Assembly: GCA_000585015.1 (NCBI GenBank) | Contig: JFAX01000003.1 | Coordinates: forward strand, 5,576 to 69,575 | Length of the DNA: 64,000 nucleotides | Direction of reading: 5' to 3' | Source of the DNA: Candidatus Accumulibacter adjunctus | GTDB taxonomy: Bacteria; Pseudomonadota; Gammaproteobacteria; Burkholderiales; Rhodocyclaceae | In this document: positions 44,885-54,304 of the stretch, piece by piece | Layout: each line of letters begins with the position of its first letter | Position numbering within the stretch: position 1 is the first letter of the stretch | Position numbers and translations under genes: made by a program | Notes under the pieces: generated by a model | Databases searched by the model: none | Told to the model about the DNA's origin: nothing | The model's input: the letters and a program-made list of their open reading frames with translations, nothing else

Positions 44885-45625
44885 TTTACTCAGGTATTGC
44901 GGGTCGAACGGGTCACTGCGCAGCAGTTCGCCGTCAACCTCGACTCCGGCTGCCTCGACCCGCGTCAGCAACAGGGCAAAACGGCGGTCCACCTCGACGG
45001 CATGGTCGAGCAGGCCGTGAATCGCCTTCGCCAGCGGATCGTCCTGATCCGCCGCCAGGGCATAGGCGGAAAAGCCGAGTTGCCCGGCCATCTCCTCCCG
45101 CTTCTGCGCCTGCGCCGGGTCGATGATGCGGGCAGGGTTGCCAACGGCGGTGGCGCCCGCTGGAACATTCTTGACGACCACCGCATTCGAGCCCACCTTG
45201 GCCGATGCGCCGACCGTGATCGGTCCGAGCACCTTGGCGCCGGCGCCGACGACGACGCCGTTTTCGAGAGTCGGATGTCGTCTGCCCTTGTTCCACGAGG
45301 TGCCGCCGAGGGTGACGCCGTGGTAGAGGGTGACGTCGTCGCCGATCACCGCCGTCTCGCCGATGACGACACCCATGCCGTGATCGATGAACAGGCGGCG
45401 GCCGATCTCCGCCCCCGGGTGAATCTCGATGCCGGTCAGGAAACGCCCGAAATGCGAGACCAGGCGGCCGAACCAGCGCAGTCGATGGGTCCACAGCCAG
45501 TGCGCGAGGCGATGCGAGGCCATGGCATGGACGCCCGGGTAACAGGTCAGCACCTCCCAGAAGGTCCGGGCAGCGGGATCGCGGTCGAAAACCGACTGGA
45601 TGTCTTCGCGCAGGTGGCTGAACAT
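44873..45625 (-). CDS. cysE: CysE, serine O-acetyltransferase
   Basis: The 250-residue enzyme has the N-terminal helical domain ([31 protein letters not shown]) and the left-handed hexapeptide-repeat beta-helix ([44 protein letters not shown], with catalytic Asp and His in FIDHG), followed by GNPARII. It makes O-acetylserine, the carbon skeleton of cysteine, which supplies the sulfur used by IscS. ATG 45625 is chosen because the promoter -10 is at 45669-45674 and earlier starts would lie upstream of the transcription start. It sits between trmJ and iscR, as in Pseudomonas and relatives. An IscR-type site overlaps its promoter. Confidence 0.93.
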   Translation of the reverse strand: MFSHLREDIQSVFDRDPAARTFWEVLTCYPGVHAMASHRLAHWLWTHRLRWFGRLVSHFGRFLTGIEIHPGAEIGRRLFIDHGMGVVIGETAVIGDDVTLYHGVTLGGTSWNKGRRHPTLENGVVVGAGAKVLGPITVGASAKVGSNAVVVKNVPAGATAVGNPARIIDPAQAQKREEMAGQLGFSAYALAADQDDPLAKAIHGLLDHAVEVDRRFALLLTRVEAAGVEVDGELLRSDPFDPQYLSKIVD

Positions 45626-45668
45626 GGGGTGGAAGTCCTTGAGCGGGGCAACGGAAAAGCTTGGCGCC

Positions 45669-45701
45669 ATTGTACAATAGCCGACCAATTTAGTCACCTA
45701 T
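45669..45701 (-). promoter_or_regulatory. cysE promoter overlapped by an IscR type 1 palindrome
   Basis: On the minus strand GTGACT (45692-45697) and TACAAT (45669-45674) are 17 nt apart. The 25-bp stretch 45677-45701 (halves ATAGGTGACT and GGTCGGCTAT around AAATT) matches the E. coli IscR type 1 consensus (halves ATASYYGACT and AGTCRRSTAT with spacer RWWWY) at 23 of 25 positions. The site covers the -35 and spacer, the position of a repressor. It also overlaps the last codons of trmJ. Confidence 0.8.
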
Positions 45702-46490
45702 GCCTTCGCGGCGATCGACGTGCCCGGCGTTGCTCTGCCGTTCGACCGCATCGAGCAGGCCGCGCAGGATGTTGATCTCGTCGCGTTCGAGTGCGGCGCG
45801 CCCGAACAGGCGCCGCAGCTTGGGCAGCAGCCGGCGTGGGCGTTGCGGGTCGAGGAAGCCGCTGTGCACCATCACCCGTTCGAGATGTTGATAGAAGCGC
45901 TCGATGTCTTGGTGGCTCGCCGGTGGCGACGCGAAGGCGACGGTCCTGGTGCACGGCGGCGGGTCATTGTCGAAGGCCGCGAGGCGCAGCTCATAGGCGA
46001 GGACCTGCACCGCTGCCGCGAGGTTGAGCGAGCCATAGTCCGGGTTTGCCGGGATGAACACCGTGCGCTGGCAGCGTTGCACCTCGACATTCGACAGGCC
46101 AGCACTCTCGTTGCCAAAAAGCAGTGCCACCTCGCCATCGCCGGTCCTTGCCAGGATCTCTGCCGCCGCGGCGCGCGCCGCCAGCGGTGGCGGTCCGAGA
46201 TTTCGCTGGCGCGCCGTCACGGCGCAGGCGAAGCGGGTATCCGCGAGGGCCTCGTCGACGCTGCTGCACACCCGTGCGGCAGCGAGCAGATCGTCGGCGC
46301 CAGCCGAGCGGGCGCGCGCTTCGTCGTCCGGGAAACGCTTCGGGTTGACCAGCAGCAGGCGCGTCAGTCCCATCGTCTTCATGGCCCGGGCGGCGGCGCC
46401 GATGTTGCCGGGATGGCTGGTGTGCGAGAGGACGACGCGGACACGCTCGAGCGGCAGCTGCGAAGGATCGGCCCCGGCGGCGCGGTTCAT
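45690..46490 (-). CDS. trmJ: TrmJ, tRNA Cm32/Um32 methyltransferase
   Basis: The 266-residue SPOUT-fold protein has [25 protein letters not shown] (motif 1), [22 protein letters not shown] (motif 2) and [19 protein letters not shown] (motif 3), forming the trefoil knot that binds S-adenosylmethionine. TrmJ 2'-O-methylates position 32 of tRNAs. ATG 46490 begins [23 protein letters not shown]. It is divergent from suhB (67 nt between starts) and upstream of cysE, the arrangement known from gammaproteobacteria. Confidence 0.94.
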   Translation of the reverse strand: MNRAAGADPSQLPLERVRVVLSHTSHPGNIGAAARAMKTMGLTRLLLVNPKRFPDDEARARSAGADDLLAAARVCSSVDEALADTRFACAVTARQRNLGPPPLAARAAAAEILARTGDGEVALLFGNESAGLSNVEVQRCQRTVFIPANPDYGSLNLAAAVQVLAYELRLAAFDNDPPPCTRTVAFASPPASHQDIERFYQHLERVMVHSGFLDPQRPRRLLPKLRRLFGRAALERDEINILRGLLDAVERQSNAGHVDRREGIGD

Positions 46491-46556
46491 ATTAGAATCG
46501 GGGCTCCTCCACCCCAACCGGGCGACCGCGGCCGCCCGTCAGGTTCACCAGCAGAC

Positions 46557-47366
46557 ATGCATCCAGCTCTGAACATCATCATCAAGGCGGCGCGCCGCGC
46601 CAGCCAGATCATCAATCGTGCCGCGCTGGACATCGAGCACCTGCAGGTCACCAGCAAGCGCCAGAACGACTTCGTCACCGAGGTGGACAAGGCGGCGGAG
46701 GCGGCGATCATCGACATCCTGCGCGAGGCCTATCCGGAGTACGGGATTCTAGCAGAAGAGTCTGGCCAGGTCGCCGGCAGGGCTGCCGGCAGCGAGTACC
46801 AGTGGATCATCGATCCGCTCGATGGCACGACCAACTTCATACATGGCTTTCCGCAATATGCCATCTCGATCGCACTGGCGCATCGTGGACAGGTCACTCA
46901 GGCGGTCGTCTACGACACGGTGCGCAACGAGATGTTCAGCGCCAGCAAGGGTGGCGGTGCCTTCCTCAACGATCGCCGCATCCGGGTCAGCAAGTGCCTG
47001 CGCCTCGAAGAGGCGCTGATCGGGACCGGTTTTCCCTATCGGGTCTACGAGCACATCGACACCTATCTCGCCATCTTCAAGGATCTGGCGCGCCGGTCGG
47101 CGGGAATCCGGCGGCCGGGAGCCGCGTCGCTCGATCTCGCCTACGTCGCCTGCGGTCGTTTCGATGGCTTCTGGGAATTCGGCCTGTCGCCGTGGGACAT
47201 CGCCGGTGGGGCGCTCCTGATCAGTGAAGCCGGTGGCCTGATCGGTGATCTGGCGGGCAACGAAGGCTACCTGCAGACCGGCAACGTGGTTGCCGGCACG
47301 CCGAAGGTCTTCGCCCAGCTGCTGCAGGTGATCGACGCCCACCGGACGCCGCTGCTGCCGGCCTGA
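46557..47366 (+). CDS. suhB: SuhB, inositol-1-monophosphatase family
   Basis: The 269-residue protein has the family motifs EVDKAAEAAIIDILREAYPEYGILAEESG, IDPLDGTTNFIHGFP (metal-binding Asp residues) and ASLDLAYVACGRFDGFWEFGLSPWDIAGGALLISEAGG. SuhB hydrolyses inositol phosphates and, in enterobacteria, joins the rRNA antitermination complex. ATG 46557 begins MHPALNIIIKAARRASQII. It is transcribed away from trmJ. Confidence 0.95.
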   Translation: MHPALNIIIKAARRASQIINRAALDIEHLQVTSKRQNDFVTEVDKAAEAAIIDILREAYPEYGILAEESGQVAGRAAGSEYQWIIDPLDGTTNFIHGFPQYAISIALAHRGQVTQAVVYDTVRNEMFSASKGGGAFLNDRRIRVSKCLRLEEALIGTGFPYRVYEHIDTYLAIFKDLARRSAGIRRPGAASLDLAYVACGRFDGFWEFGLSPWDIAGGALLISEAGGLIGDLAGNEGYLQTGNVVAGTPKVFAQLLQVIDAHRTPLLPA

Positions 47367-47399
47367 GTGGCTTGAGGTGGTCGTCGCGCGCCGGACGCA

Positions 47400-47427
47400 G
47401 CGTGCGCAAACGATCGCTGCGCGACGC
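47400..47427. terminator. Imperfect hairpin between suhB and the convergent lipoprotein gene
   Basis: GCGTGCGCA (47400-47408) pairs with TGCGCGACGC (47418-47427) apart from one bulged base. It lies in the 66-nt gap between convergent genes, with no T-run. Its role as a terminator is inferred from position. Confidence 0.4.
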
Positions 47428-47432
47428 GCCCG

Positions 47433-47897
47433 TCAACCGTCGTTGATGCCCCAGGTTCCCGGAGCTGGCGGCGGTGATCCCGGCTGTTGCGGAGGGGTCA
47501 TCGGCGGGCGCACATCGGCAGGACGACGGTAATCGTAGCTACGCCGCTGCTCCTCGCGACGGCGCCACTCGTCACGCGCCTCGCGCTCGCGGCGCTCTTC
47601 CTTGGCGGCACGCTTGTTTTCGCGCTCCGCCTCCTGTCGTCCGCGCTCATAGCCGCGCTCGTAGTCCTGGCCGCCGTAGCGGTTGTAGCCCTGCTGCCGC
47701 TGCGCGTCGCGGTAACCTCGATCGTAGGCGTCACGCTGGTCGTACGACGGCTGCCCGTAGCCCGGCTGGCGGCCGTAGGAATAGCCGTCGTAAGGGCGAT
47801 CGTATTGATCGTATTGGGGATTGGAGTCGCAACCGGTGACGGCGACGAGGCCGCCCATGACGGCGGCCAGGGAGAGGCGTCTGAGGTCAGGGTACAT
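47433..47897 (-). CDS. Tyr/Gln/Arg-rich lipoprotein
   Basis: The 154-residue protein begins MYPDLRRLSLAAVMGGLVAVTGCDSN; VTGC fits a lipobox with lipidation at the Cys near residue 23. The mature part is low-complexity: Tyr, Gln, Gly, Asp and Arg repeats (YDQYDRPYDGYSYGRQPGYGQPSYDQ), a charged helix (ERGRQEAERENKRAAKEERREREARDE-like) and a Pro-rich tail. No domain is recognised. ATG 47897 is preceded by GGAGG. It is an envelope protein of unknown role. Confidence 0.7.
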   Translation of the reverse strand: MYPDLRRLSLAAVMGGLVAVTGCDSNPQYDQYDRPYDGYSYGRQPGYGQPSYDQRDAYDRGYRDAQRQQGYNRYGGQDYERGYERGRQEAERENKRAAKEERREREARDEWRRREEQRRSYDYRRPADVRPPMTPPQQPGSPPPAPGTWGINDG

Positions 47898-48099
47898 GCT
47901 GGAATTCCTCCGGGGTCGTTGCTGCGAATTGGGCATGTGGCTGGCGGGAAGGTTCGCAATCACCGCCTTCCGCCCGCCCGGCAAGTCGAGCGAAGAACGC
48001 GCCCGTCGTCGGCAGGACAGCTCGTCGCATGCCGGCAAGGATAAACCATCCTCGGCGCTTGGTGGGCGTGGCCGGCCAGTCACGCTCTCCCGCCGCGGC

Positions 48100-49725
48100 T
48101 CAGGCGCTGCGCAGCCGGCACAGGCGAGTCAGCCAGATGGCCGCGAAGGGCAGCACCAGCCCGAGGACGATGGCAGTCAGGAAAAGGCTGCCGAGTTCGC
48201 CGTAGTCGGCCGCCACCTTGATGGCCTGGGTCGCCGGGTCGCGTACCTCGCGGCTGACCTGGTAGATCTGGTTGAGGTACTTGGTTCCAAGCTGCGAAGC
48301 CGACAGCGCCAGGTTGGTGAACGAGGCCATCACCGCGAAGTAGGTCGCCTTCAGGCCGGCGGGCGCCGAGTTGGCGATCCACGCCAGCATCGGGACCATC
48401 GCGATCTGCCCGAGAGGCGACTCGAGTGCCGTATCGATCAGCGCGATGAAGCGGGCGTCGACGATGCCGCCAGTGTGCGCCGCAGTCCATTCGTGCAGGC
48501 CGTGGTACATGCCGAGCGTCGGCAGGCTGAGCAGTGTTCCGGCGACGGTGAGGAAAGCGACGATGTGGGCGATCGACCGTTCGCCCATGAAGCGGCGGAA
48601 GAGGAAGAGTCCAAGCAGCGTCAGCACGCTCGAGAGCAGCGACAGCCTGGCGAGGAAGGACTGGTCGAAGCCGAGGACGTCGATCATCCACCAGGTCGAG
48701 CCGGCGCCGGGACCGGGGATGGCGCGGAAGACGAAGATGATGATCGCCGTCCCGAGCAGCGTTCGCCGCGCATCCTGGTCCAGTTCGCGCATCAGCCGCG
48801 CCATCAGGAAGCTGATGATGGCGAAGGATCCGAAGAAGATGATCTCCTGCCCGAACTCGAACTGCGCCAGGCCGACGCCCAGGCTGAAGGCGACGAAGGC
48901 CGCACTGCCGCCGAGAATCCACCAGTTCGGTCGCACCGCTTCGAGCGGTGGCTCGAGCAACGCCCGCAGGCGCTCCTCGTCGAAGCCGCGCGCGCGCAGC
49001 CGTCGCTCGTCGCGCCGGCGGAGCAACGCGGCGAGCACGACGCCGGCCACCGAGACCGGCGGAATCAGCAGCGCCATGCCATAGACCTCGGCATAGACGG
49101 CGACCTTTGCCGTCTGCGGCAGCGTCTCTACGCCCTGGAACATGAGGACGTTGATGACCGACACGAGCACGCCGCCGCCGATGATCGCCACCCGGCCGAG
49201 GGTCTGCAGCGTCGTGTTCATCAGTCGCCGCGTCTCCGCAGGCAGCGGCTGCCCGTGTTCGTCGACGCGCGGCACCGCCTCGACGGTCATCGCATCGGCG
49301 ACGACGTCCTGGATGACATAGCCGACCGGTGACAGCAGTGCCGAGACGACGAACCATGCTTCGAGCGACATGATGGCGCCCATGCGCAGCGGTTCGGCCA
49401 CCAGCCCGTACATGATCAGCAGGCTGCTGGCGATCAGCGCCGCACCGAGCCATACCAGGGCCGCCTTGTGGCGCCAGATCAGGTCGACCAGGTGCCCGAC
49501 CGGCATCTTCAGTGCCCATGGGATTCCCGCCCAGAAGCCGAGGGCGGCGAGGAATGCGGCCGACAGTCCGAGGTGCTCCTTGACGAAGAAGGTGCCGACG
49601 ATGCCGGTCAGCCCGGATACGCCGGCAGCGACGTAAACCATCAGTGGCGGCAGGAAGGAGAGCCGCATCTCGCGGCCGAGTTCGAGGATGTTGCGGTCGA
49701 GCCAGTGGCGGATGGTCGTGAGCAA
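48100..49725 (-). CDS. MFS permease, BT1/AmpG-like
   Basis: The 541-residue protein has twelve or more hydrophobic helices (for example FLPPLMVYVAAGVSGLTGIVG, IVAFLTVAGTLLSLPTLG, FLTAIVLGLVLPFAAIWLT) and conserved early-loop residues (FFVKEHLGLSAAFLAALGFWAGIPWALKMPVGHLVDLI) typical of the folate-biopterin transporter (BT1) branch of MFS. A cytoplasmic insertion after helix 6 (RRRDERRLRARGFDEERL) is present. No ATG lies near the start. TTG 49725, with GGAG 7 nt upstream, is the best choice; the first ATG, about 20 codons later, would remove the N-terminal amphipathic segment. Substrate unknown. Confidence 0.85.
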   Translation of the reverse strand: MLTTIRHWLDRNILELGREMRLSFLPPLMVYVAAGVSGLTGIVGTFFVKEHLGLSAAFLAALGFWAGIPWALKMPVGHLVDLIWRHKAALVWLGAALIASSLLIMYGLVAEPLRMGAIMSLEAWFVVSALLSPVGYVIQDVVADAMTVEAVPRVDEHGQPLPAETRRLMNTTLQTLGRVAIIGGGVLVSVINVLMFQGVETLPQTAKVAVYAEVYGMALLIPPVSVAGVVLAALLRRRDERRLRARGFDEERLRALLEPPLEAVRPNWWILGGSAAFVAFSLGVGLAQFEFGQEIIFFGSFAIISFLMARLMRELDQDARRTLLGTAIIIFVFRAIPGPGAGSTWWMIDVLGFDQSFLARLSLLSSVLTLLGLFLFRRFMGERSIAHIVAFLTVAGTLLSLPTLGMYHGLHEWTAAHTGGIVDARFIALIDTALESPLGQIAMVPMLAWIANSAPAGLKATYFAVMASFTNLALSASQLGTKYLNQIYQVSREVRDPATQAIKVAADYGELGSLFLTAIVLGLVLPFAAIWLTRLCRLRSA

Positions 49726-49985
49726 GGCGGAGCTCCGGGAATTCTCGTGCGGCGTCGGGCGCGGCGGGCGCAGCGCGTGCGGGGGGTGCGGCGGCGGCCG
49801 TTGGTGTCGCCATTGTGCACCAAGCAGGCGCCGCGCGGGGAACAGGGCGCGCCGGCGCCGCTGCTTCACCTGCCGGGCGAATGGCCGTAGACTAGGGCGC
49901 GCGCGGTCTGCCGGCCGCATCCCGATGCCGGACGGGCTGGCAGGGGAGGGCACGAAGCCGGTGGGCGCAGAGTGCGGAGGCGCGG

Positions 49986-52754
49986 ATGTGGTTTCTCGGT
50001 GCGGTACTCGGAGCGTTGCTCGCCGGCGAGCTTTACTCGGGGCTGTGGCTGCTCGGTGCGCTCCTCGGTGGCATCGTCGGCTGGTCGGTCGGCAGTCGCG
50101 CGCGCCAGCGGCAGGAAGAGCGCCACCGCCTGCTCGAGGAGCGCTTGCAGCGGCTCGAAAGCGCCGTCGATCGCCTGCTGCGGTCGCCTCAGTCGCCGCC
50201 GGCAGAGCCGCAGCCGTCGGCGGTCCCGGCGCCGGCCGCGGCAGCATCGGTCGACGCGACCCCGCCGCGCCTTGCCGGCGGCGACGAGCGGCTTGCCGGC
50301 GAACTGCCGGCCGAGGCGACGACCCCGCTGCTGTCGCCGGCGGCAGCCGCGCTGTTCGTCGTCGCGCCGGCCGCCGCCGGCGACTCGACGGCGCCACCAG
50401 CGCTCGCCGCACAGCCGGCGAGCGGCTGGGTGGCGGCCGGCGTGGAGTGGTTGCTGCGCGGCAACCTGATGGCGCGCGCCGGGGTCATCGTCCTCTTCTT
50501 CGGTGTCGCCTTCCTGCTCAAGTACAGCTACCAGCACCTGCAGGTACCGCTCGAGCTGCGACTGAGCGGCGTCGCGCTGGCGGCCGTGGTCCTGCTGCTG
50601 CTCGGTTGGCGCCTGCGAACGACCCGCGAGGCCTACGCCCTGGCGCTGCAGGGCGGCGCCATCGGTCTTCTCTACCTGACGATCTTCAGTGCGCTGCGGC
50701 TGTTCGGGCTGCTCGAGGCAGCGCCGGCGTTCATCATGCTGCTCGCCGTCGCAGCGCTGGCGGCGACGCTGGCGGTGCTGCAGGATGCCTTGATCCTGGC
50801 GGTGCTCGGCGTGGTCGGCGGCTTTCTCGCACCGATCATCGCCGCGACGGGCGCCGGCAATCATGTGATGTTGTTCGGCTACTACGCCGTGCTCAACGTC
50901 GGCATCCTGGCGATCGCCTTCTTCAAGGCGTGGCGGCTGCTCAACCTGGTCGGTTTCGTCTTCACCTTCGCCATCGCCACGGTCTGGGGCGCGCTGCGCT
51001 ACCGGCCGGAGCACTTCGCTTCCACCGAGCCTTTCCTGATCCTCTTCTTCCTGATCTACGCCGCGATGCCGCTGCTGTTCGCCCGGCGCGCCGGCGGACC
51101 GCGCGCGAGTCGCCTCGACACGACGCTGGTCTTTGCCCTGCCGCTGATCGCCTTCGCGCTGCAGGTCGCGCTGGTGCGCGACTTCGCCTACGGTTCGGCG
51201 TGGAGTGCCCTGACCCTCGGCGCCTTCTACCTGATGCTGGCGCGCACCCTGTGGTCGCGTCTCGGCGAGGGGCAGCGCCTGCTGGTCGAAGCCTTCCTCG
51301 CCCTCGGCATCGGCTTCACCACGCTGGCCATCCCGCTCGCCTTCGACGGCCGCTGGACCGCAGCTGCCTGGGCGATCGAGGGGGCTGCACTGGTCTGGGT
51401 CGGCGTCCGCCAGCAGCGGCTGCCGGCACGGCTGTTCGGCATCCTGCTGCAGCTCCTCGCCGGCCTGTTCCAGCTCGCCGAACTGCCTGCGCGCACCGGC
51501 GGATGGCCGCTGCTCAACGGCGTCTTCCTCGGCGGCGTGCTGCTGACGCTGGCCGGCCTGTCCGGCGCCTGGCTGCTGCAGCGCGCGTGGCGGCAGGAGC
51601 CGCGGCCCCTGCGGTCGGCCGAGCGCGTGCTGGCGCCGCTGCTCTTCGTCTGGGGCGTCGCCTGGTGGAGTGGCAGCGGCCTGCACGAGATCGACCGCTT
51701 CCTGCCGCAGTCGCTGCAGCTCAACGCGGCGATCGTCTTCTTCACCGCTTCGTGCCTGCTCTTCTCCTGGCTCGAGAGGCGCTGCGACTGGCCGGCGGCG
51801 CGGCACGCTGCGCTCGCCCTGTTGCCGCTCTTGTTCCCGCTCGCATTGCTCGCCGCCGGGCACCTGCCGCATCCTTTTGCGCACCTCGGATACCTGGCCT
51901 GGCCGGTCGCCTTTGCCGCCCATTTCCGGCTCCTGCAGCGACACGAGGCCGATGGATCCCGGCATGTCGATTGGCTGCATGCCGCCGGCCTGTGGCTGCT
52001 GGCGGCGATCGGCGCCTGGGAGCTGGCGTGGAACATCGATCGCTGGGTCGGCGGTCGCGCCGCCTGGCCGCTGCTCGGCTGGGCACTGTGGCCGGCGGCG
52101 CTGCTGGCCGCGCTGGCACTGCGTGGCGAGCGCCTGCGCTGGCCGGTGGCCGCGCACCGCGCCGCCTATTTCGTCGTCGGCGGCACGCCGCTGGCGGTCT
52201 TCCTCGCCGTCTGGTTCTTCGCCGGCAATGTCCTCTCCGACGGCAACCCGTGGCCCTTGCCGTACCTGCCACTGCTCAACCCGCTCGACCTGGCGCAGGC
52301 CGGCGTCCTCCTGCTGCTCGCCACCTGGTTCAGCGAGCTGCGTCGCCTGCAGCTGCCGCCGTACGCCACGGCGCCGCTGCCGCTGGCCTGGGGAATCCTC
52401 GGCGGCGCCGCCTTCATCTGGGCCAATGCCGTCCTCCTGCGTGCCCTGCATCACTGGGCCGGGGTGCCGCTGCAGCTGGCGGCGATGCTGCGCTCGGAAC
52501 TCGTGCAGGCCTCGCTGTCGCTGTTCTGGACCCTGCTCGCTCTGGCGGCGATGGTCGTCGCGACGCGTCGTCGCTGGCGAGCGTTGTGGCTCGCCGGCGC
52601 GGCGCTGATGGCGGTCGTCGTCGGCAAGCTCCTGCTCGTCGATCTGTCGAATGCCGGCACCATCGAACGGATCGTCTCGTTCGTCGGCGTCGGCCTGTTG
52701 ATGCTGGTGATCGGCTACCTTGCGCCGGCGCCGCCGAAGGAGGATGCGCCATGA
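49986..52754 (+). CDS. DUF2339 multi-pass membrane protein
   Basis: The 922-residue protein begins MWFLGAVLGALLAGELYSGLWLLGALLGGIVG, then has a coiled-coil segment (RQRQEERHRLLEERLQRLESAVDRLL), a Pro/Ala-rich linker and about 25 hydrophobic helices from residue 150 to the end. The first conserved block (WLLRGNLMARAGVIVLFFGVAFLLKY) is the start of DUF2339. Function of the family is unknown. The next gene (DUF3999) overlaps by 4 nt (ATGA at 52751-52754); the two families occur together in many proteobacteria, so they likely form one membrane complex. Confidence 0.93.
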   Translation: MWFLGAVLGALLAGELYSGLWLLGALLGGIVGWSVGSRARQRQEERHRLLEERLQRLESAVDRLLRSPQSPPAEPQPSAVPAPAAAASVDATPPRLAGGDERLAGELPAEATTPLLSPAAAALFVVAPAAAGDSTAPPALAAQPASGWVAAGVEWLLRGNLMARAGVIVLFFGVAFLLKYSYQHLQVPLELRLSGVALAAVVLLLLGWRLRTTREAYALALQGGAIGLLYLTIFSALRLFGLLEAAPAFIMLLAVAALAATLAVLQDALILAVLGVVGGFLAPIIAATGAGNHVMLFGYYAVLNVGILAIAFFKAWRLLNLVGFVFTFAIATVWGALRYRPEHFASTEPFLILFFLIYAAMPLLFARRAGGPRASRLDTTLVFALPLIAFALQVALVRDFAYGSAWSALTLGAFYLMLARTLWSRLGEGQRLLVEAFLALGIGFTTLAIPLAFDGRWTAAAWAIEGAALVWVGVRQQRLPARLFGILLQLLAGLFQLAELPARTGGWPLLNGVFLGGVLLTLAGLSGAWLLQRAWRQEPRPLRSAERVLAPLLFVWGVAWWSGSGLHEIDRFLPQSLQLNAAIVFFTASCLLFSWLERRCDWPAARHAALALLPLLFPLALLAAGHLPHPFAHLGYLAWPVAFAAHFRLLQRHEADGSRHVDWLHAAGLWLLAAIGAWELAWNIDRWVGGRAAWPLLGWALWPAALLAALALRGERLRWPVAAHRAAYFVVGGTPLAVFLAVWFFAGNVLSDGNPWPLPYLPLLNPLDLAQAGVLLLLATWFSELRRLQLPPYATAPLPLAWGILGGAAFIWANAVLLRALHHWAGVPLQLAAMLRSELVQASLSLFWTLLALAAMVVATRRRWRALWLAGAALMAVVVGKLLLVDLSNAGTIERIVSFVGVGLLMLVIGYLAPAPPKEDAP

Positions 52755-54148
52755 AGCAGACCCTTGCCGGCTGCCTGTGCCTGCTGTGGTCGGTCCTGGC
52801 TCTCGCCGAAGCGCCGGGCGACTTCGCTTTCGGCATGCTGCTGCAGGCGGACGGCCCACAGCCACTGCTGCGCGTCGAGCTGCCGGCGGCGGTCCATGCC
52901 GGCGTCCGCCGTCCGGATCTCGGCGACCTGCGGGTGTTCAACGCTGCCGGCGAGGCGGTGCCGCACGCCTGGCTGCCGCAGCCGCCGGCAGCGCGCGCCC
53001 GGCCGACGCTGCTGCCGCTGCCCCTGTTCGCGCTGCGCGGTGCCGCGACCGCCGGCGTCGAGGGCGTCGAGGTCCGCATCGAGCGGCAGGGGGGCAGGGC
53101 GGTGCTGCGCATGGACGAGCGGGCAGGGGCGAGCGCGCCGACGCTGCTGCTCGGCTACCTCGTCGACGCCAGCGCCGTCGAACAGCCATTGCAGGCCTTC
53201 GCGCTCGAACTGCCGGCGACGGGCGAGGATGTCGTCGCGCGCGTACGGGTCGAGGCGAGTGACGATCTTGCCCGCTGGACGACGCTGGTCGGCGACGCGC
53301 CGGTTCTCCGCCTGGCTGCCGGCGGACAGCGGCTCGAGGTCCGGCGGATCGAGTTCGCGCCGCGGCGGGCGAAGTACTTCCGCCTGAGCTGGGCGGCCGA
53401 CACCCCGGCGCTGCGACTGTCGGCCGTCGGCGGCGAGCCGGCGGCGACCGTCGTCGAGCTGCCGCGACAGTGGCGGCAGGTGGCGGGCAGCGCCGTGCCG
53501 GACGAGAAGGGCAGCCATCGCTTCGACCTTGCCGGCCAGTTCCCGGCCGACCGCCTGCGCCTGTTGCTGCCACAAGCCAACAGCGTCGCCGCCGTCGAGC
53601 TGCTGTCGCGCGCGCGCGAAGCGGATCCGTGGCGGCGGGTGACGACGGCCACCGTCTACCGGCTCGGCAGCGCCGGGCAGGAGATCGTCAGTCCCGAGAT
53701 CGCCATCGCGCCGACCGGCGACCGCCATTGGCTGCTGCGCGTCGATCAGCGCGGCGGCGGTCTCGGTGCCGGCGTTCCCGAACTGGCCGCCGGCTGGCTG
53801 ACGCAGGGGCTGGTATTCGCTGCGCGCGGACCGGCACCGTTCCAGCTCGCCTTCGGCAGCGACCGTGCACAACCGACCGCCTACCCGATCAGCACCCTGG
53901 TACCGGGCTACCGCATCGGCGACGACGGGCAGCCGGTCGCCGCCGCCGACAGCGGCCTGGAGATCGGCCGCGCGACGCCAGCCGCGGTGCACCCGCTGGC
54001 TGGCGAGGGGGCCGGCCGCTTCCGAATCGACTGGCGGCTCTGGGGGCTCTGGGCCAGCCTGCTGCTCGGTGTCGGCGTGCTCGCCGGGATGGCCTGGCGG
54101 CTGGCGCGGCAGCTCGCGCGCCCGCCGCGCGACGGGCCTGCCGCTTGA
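52751..54148 (+). CDS. DUF3999 exported membrane-anchored protein
   Basis: The 465-residue protein has a signal peptide (MKQTLAGCLCLLWSVLALAEA), a long periplasmic beta-rich region containing the DUF3999 pattern (DFAFGMLLQADGPQPLLRVELP…DLRVFNAAGEAVPHAWL…YFRLSW), and a C-terminal transmembrane helix (LWGLWASLLLGVGVLAGMAWRLA) with a short basic tail. It depends on translation of the DUF2339 gene by a 4-nt overlap. It probably works with the DUF2339 membrane protein in the envelope; the substrate or purpose is unknown. Confidence 0.92.
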   Translation: MKQTLAGCLCLLWSVLALAEAPGDFAFGMLLQADGPQPLLRVELPAAVHAGVRRPDLGDLRVFNAAGEAVPHAWLPQPPAARARPTLLPLPLFALRGAATAGVEGVEVRIERQGGRAVLRMDERAGASAPTLLLGYLVDASAVEQPLQAFALELPATGEDVVARVRVEASDDLARWTTLVGDAPVLRLAAGGQRLEVRRIEFAPRRAKYFRLSWAADTPALRLSAVGGEPAATVVELPRQWRQVAGSAVPDEKGSHRFDLAGQFPADRLRLLLPQANSVAAVELLSRAREADPWRRVTTATVYRLGSAGQEIVSPEIAIAPTGDRHWLLRVDQRGGGLGAGVPELAAGWLTQGLVFAARGPAPFQLAFGSDRAQPTAYPISTLVPGYRIGDDGQPVAAADSGLEIGRATPAAVHPLAGEGAGRFRIDWRLWGLWASLLLGVGVLAGMAWRLARQLARPPRDGPAA

Positions 54149-54304
54149 GTGCCCGCGCAGGCAGCGACAGTCGACGAGGATGCGGCGGCCGCTGGCGCGC
54201 GACCGGAACGATCCGCCGCCGCCCCGGGTCCATCACAGCAGGTGCCGGCGACTCGCGCTCGCCGGCGAGATCGAAACGGGCGCCTGGCGCTGACTGGAGG
54301 AGAC

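Noticed and set aside
46461-46500. suhB promoter at TAGAAT (46493-46498)
   Set aside because: No acceptable -35 hexamer at 16-18 nt, so not called.
49866-52865. 999-residue minus-strand frame opposite the DUF2339 gene
   Set aside because: Gln/Arg/Gly-rich low-complexity translation; the plus strand has membrane helices and a 4-nt coupling to DUF3999.
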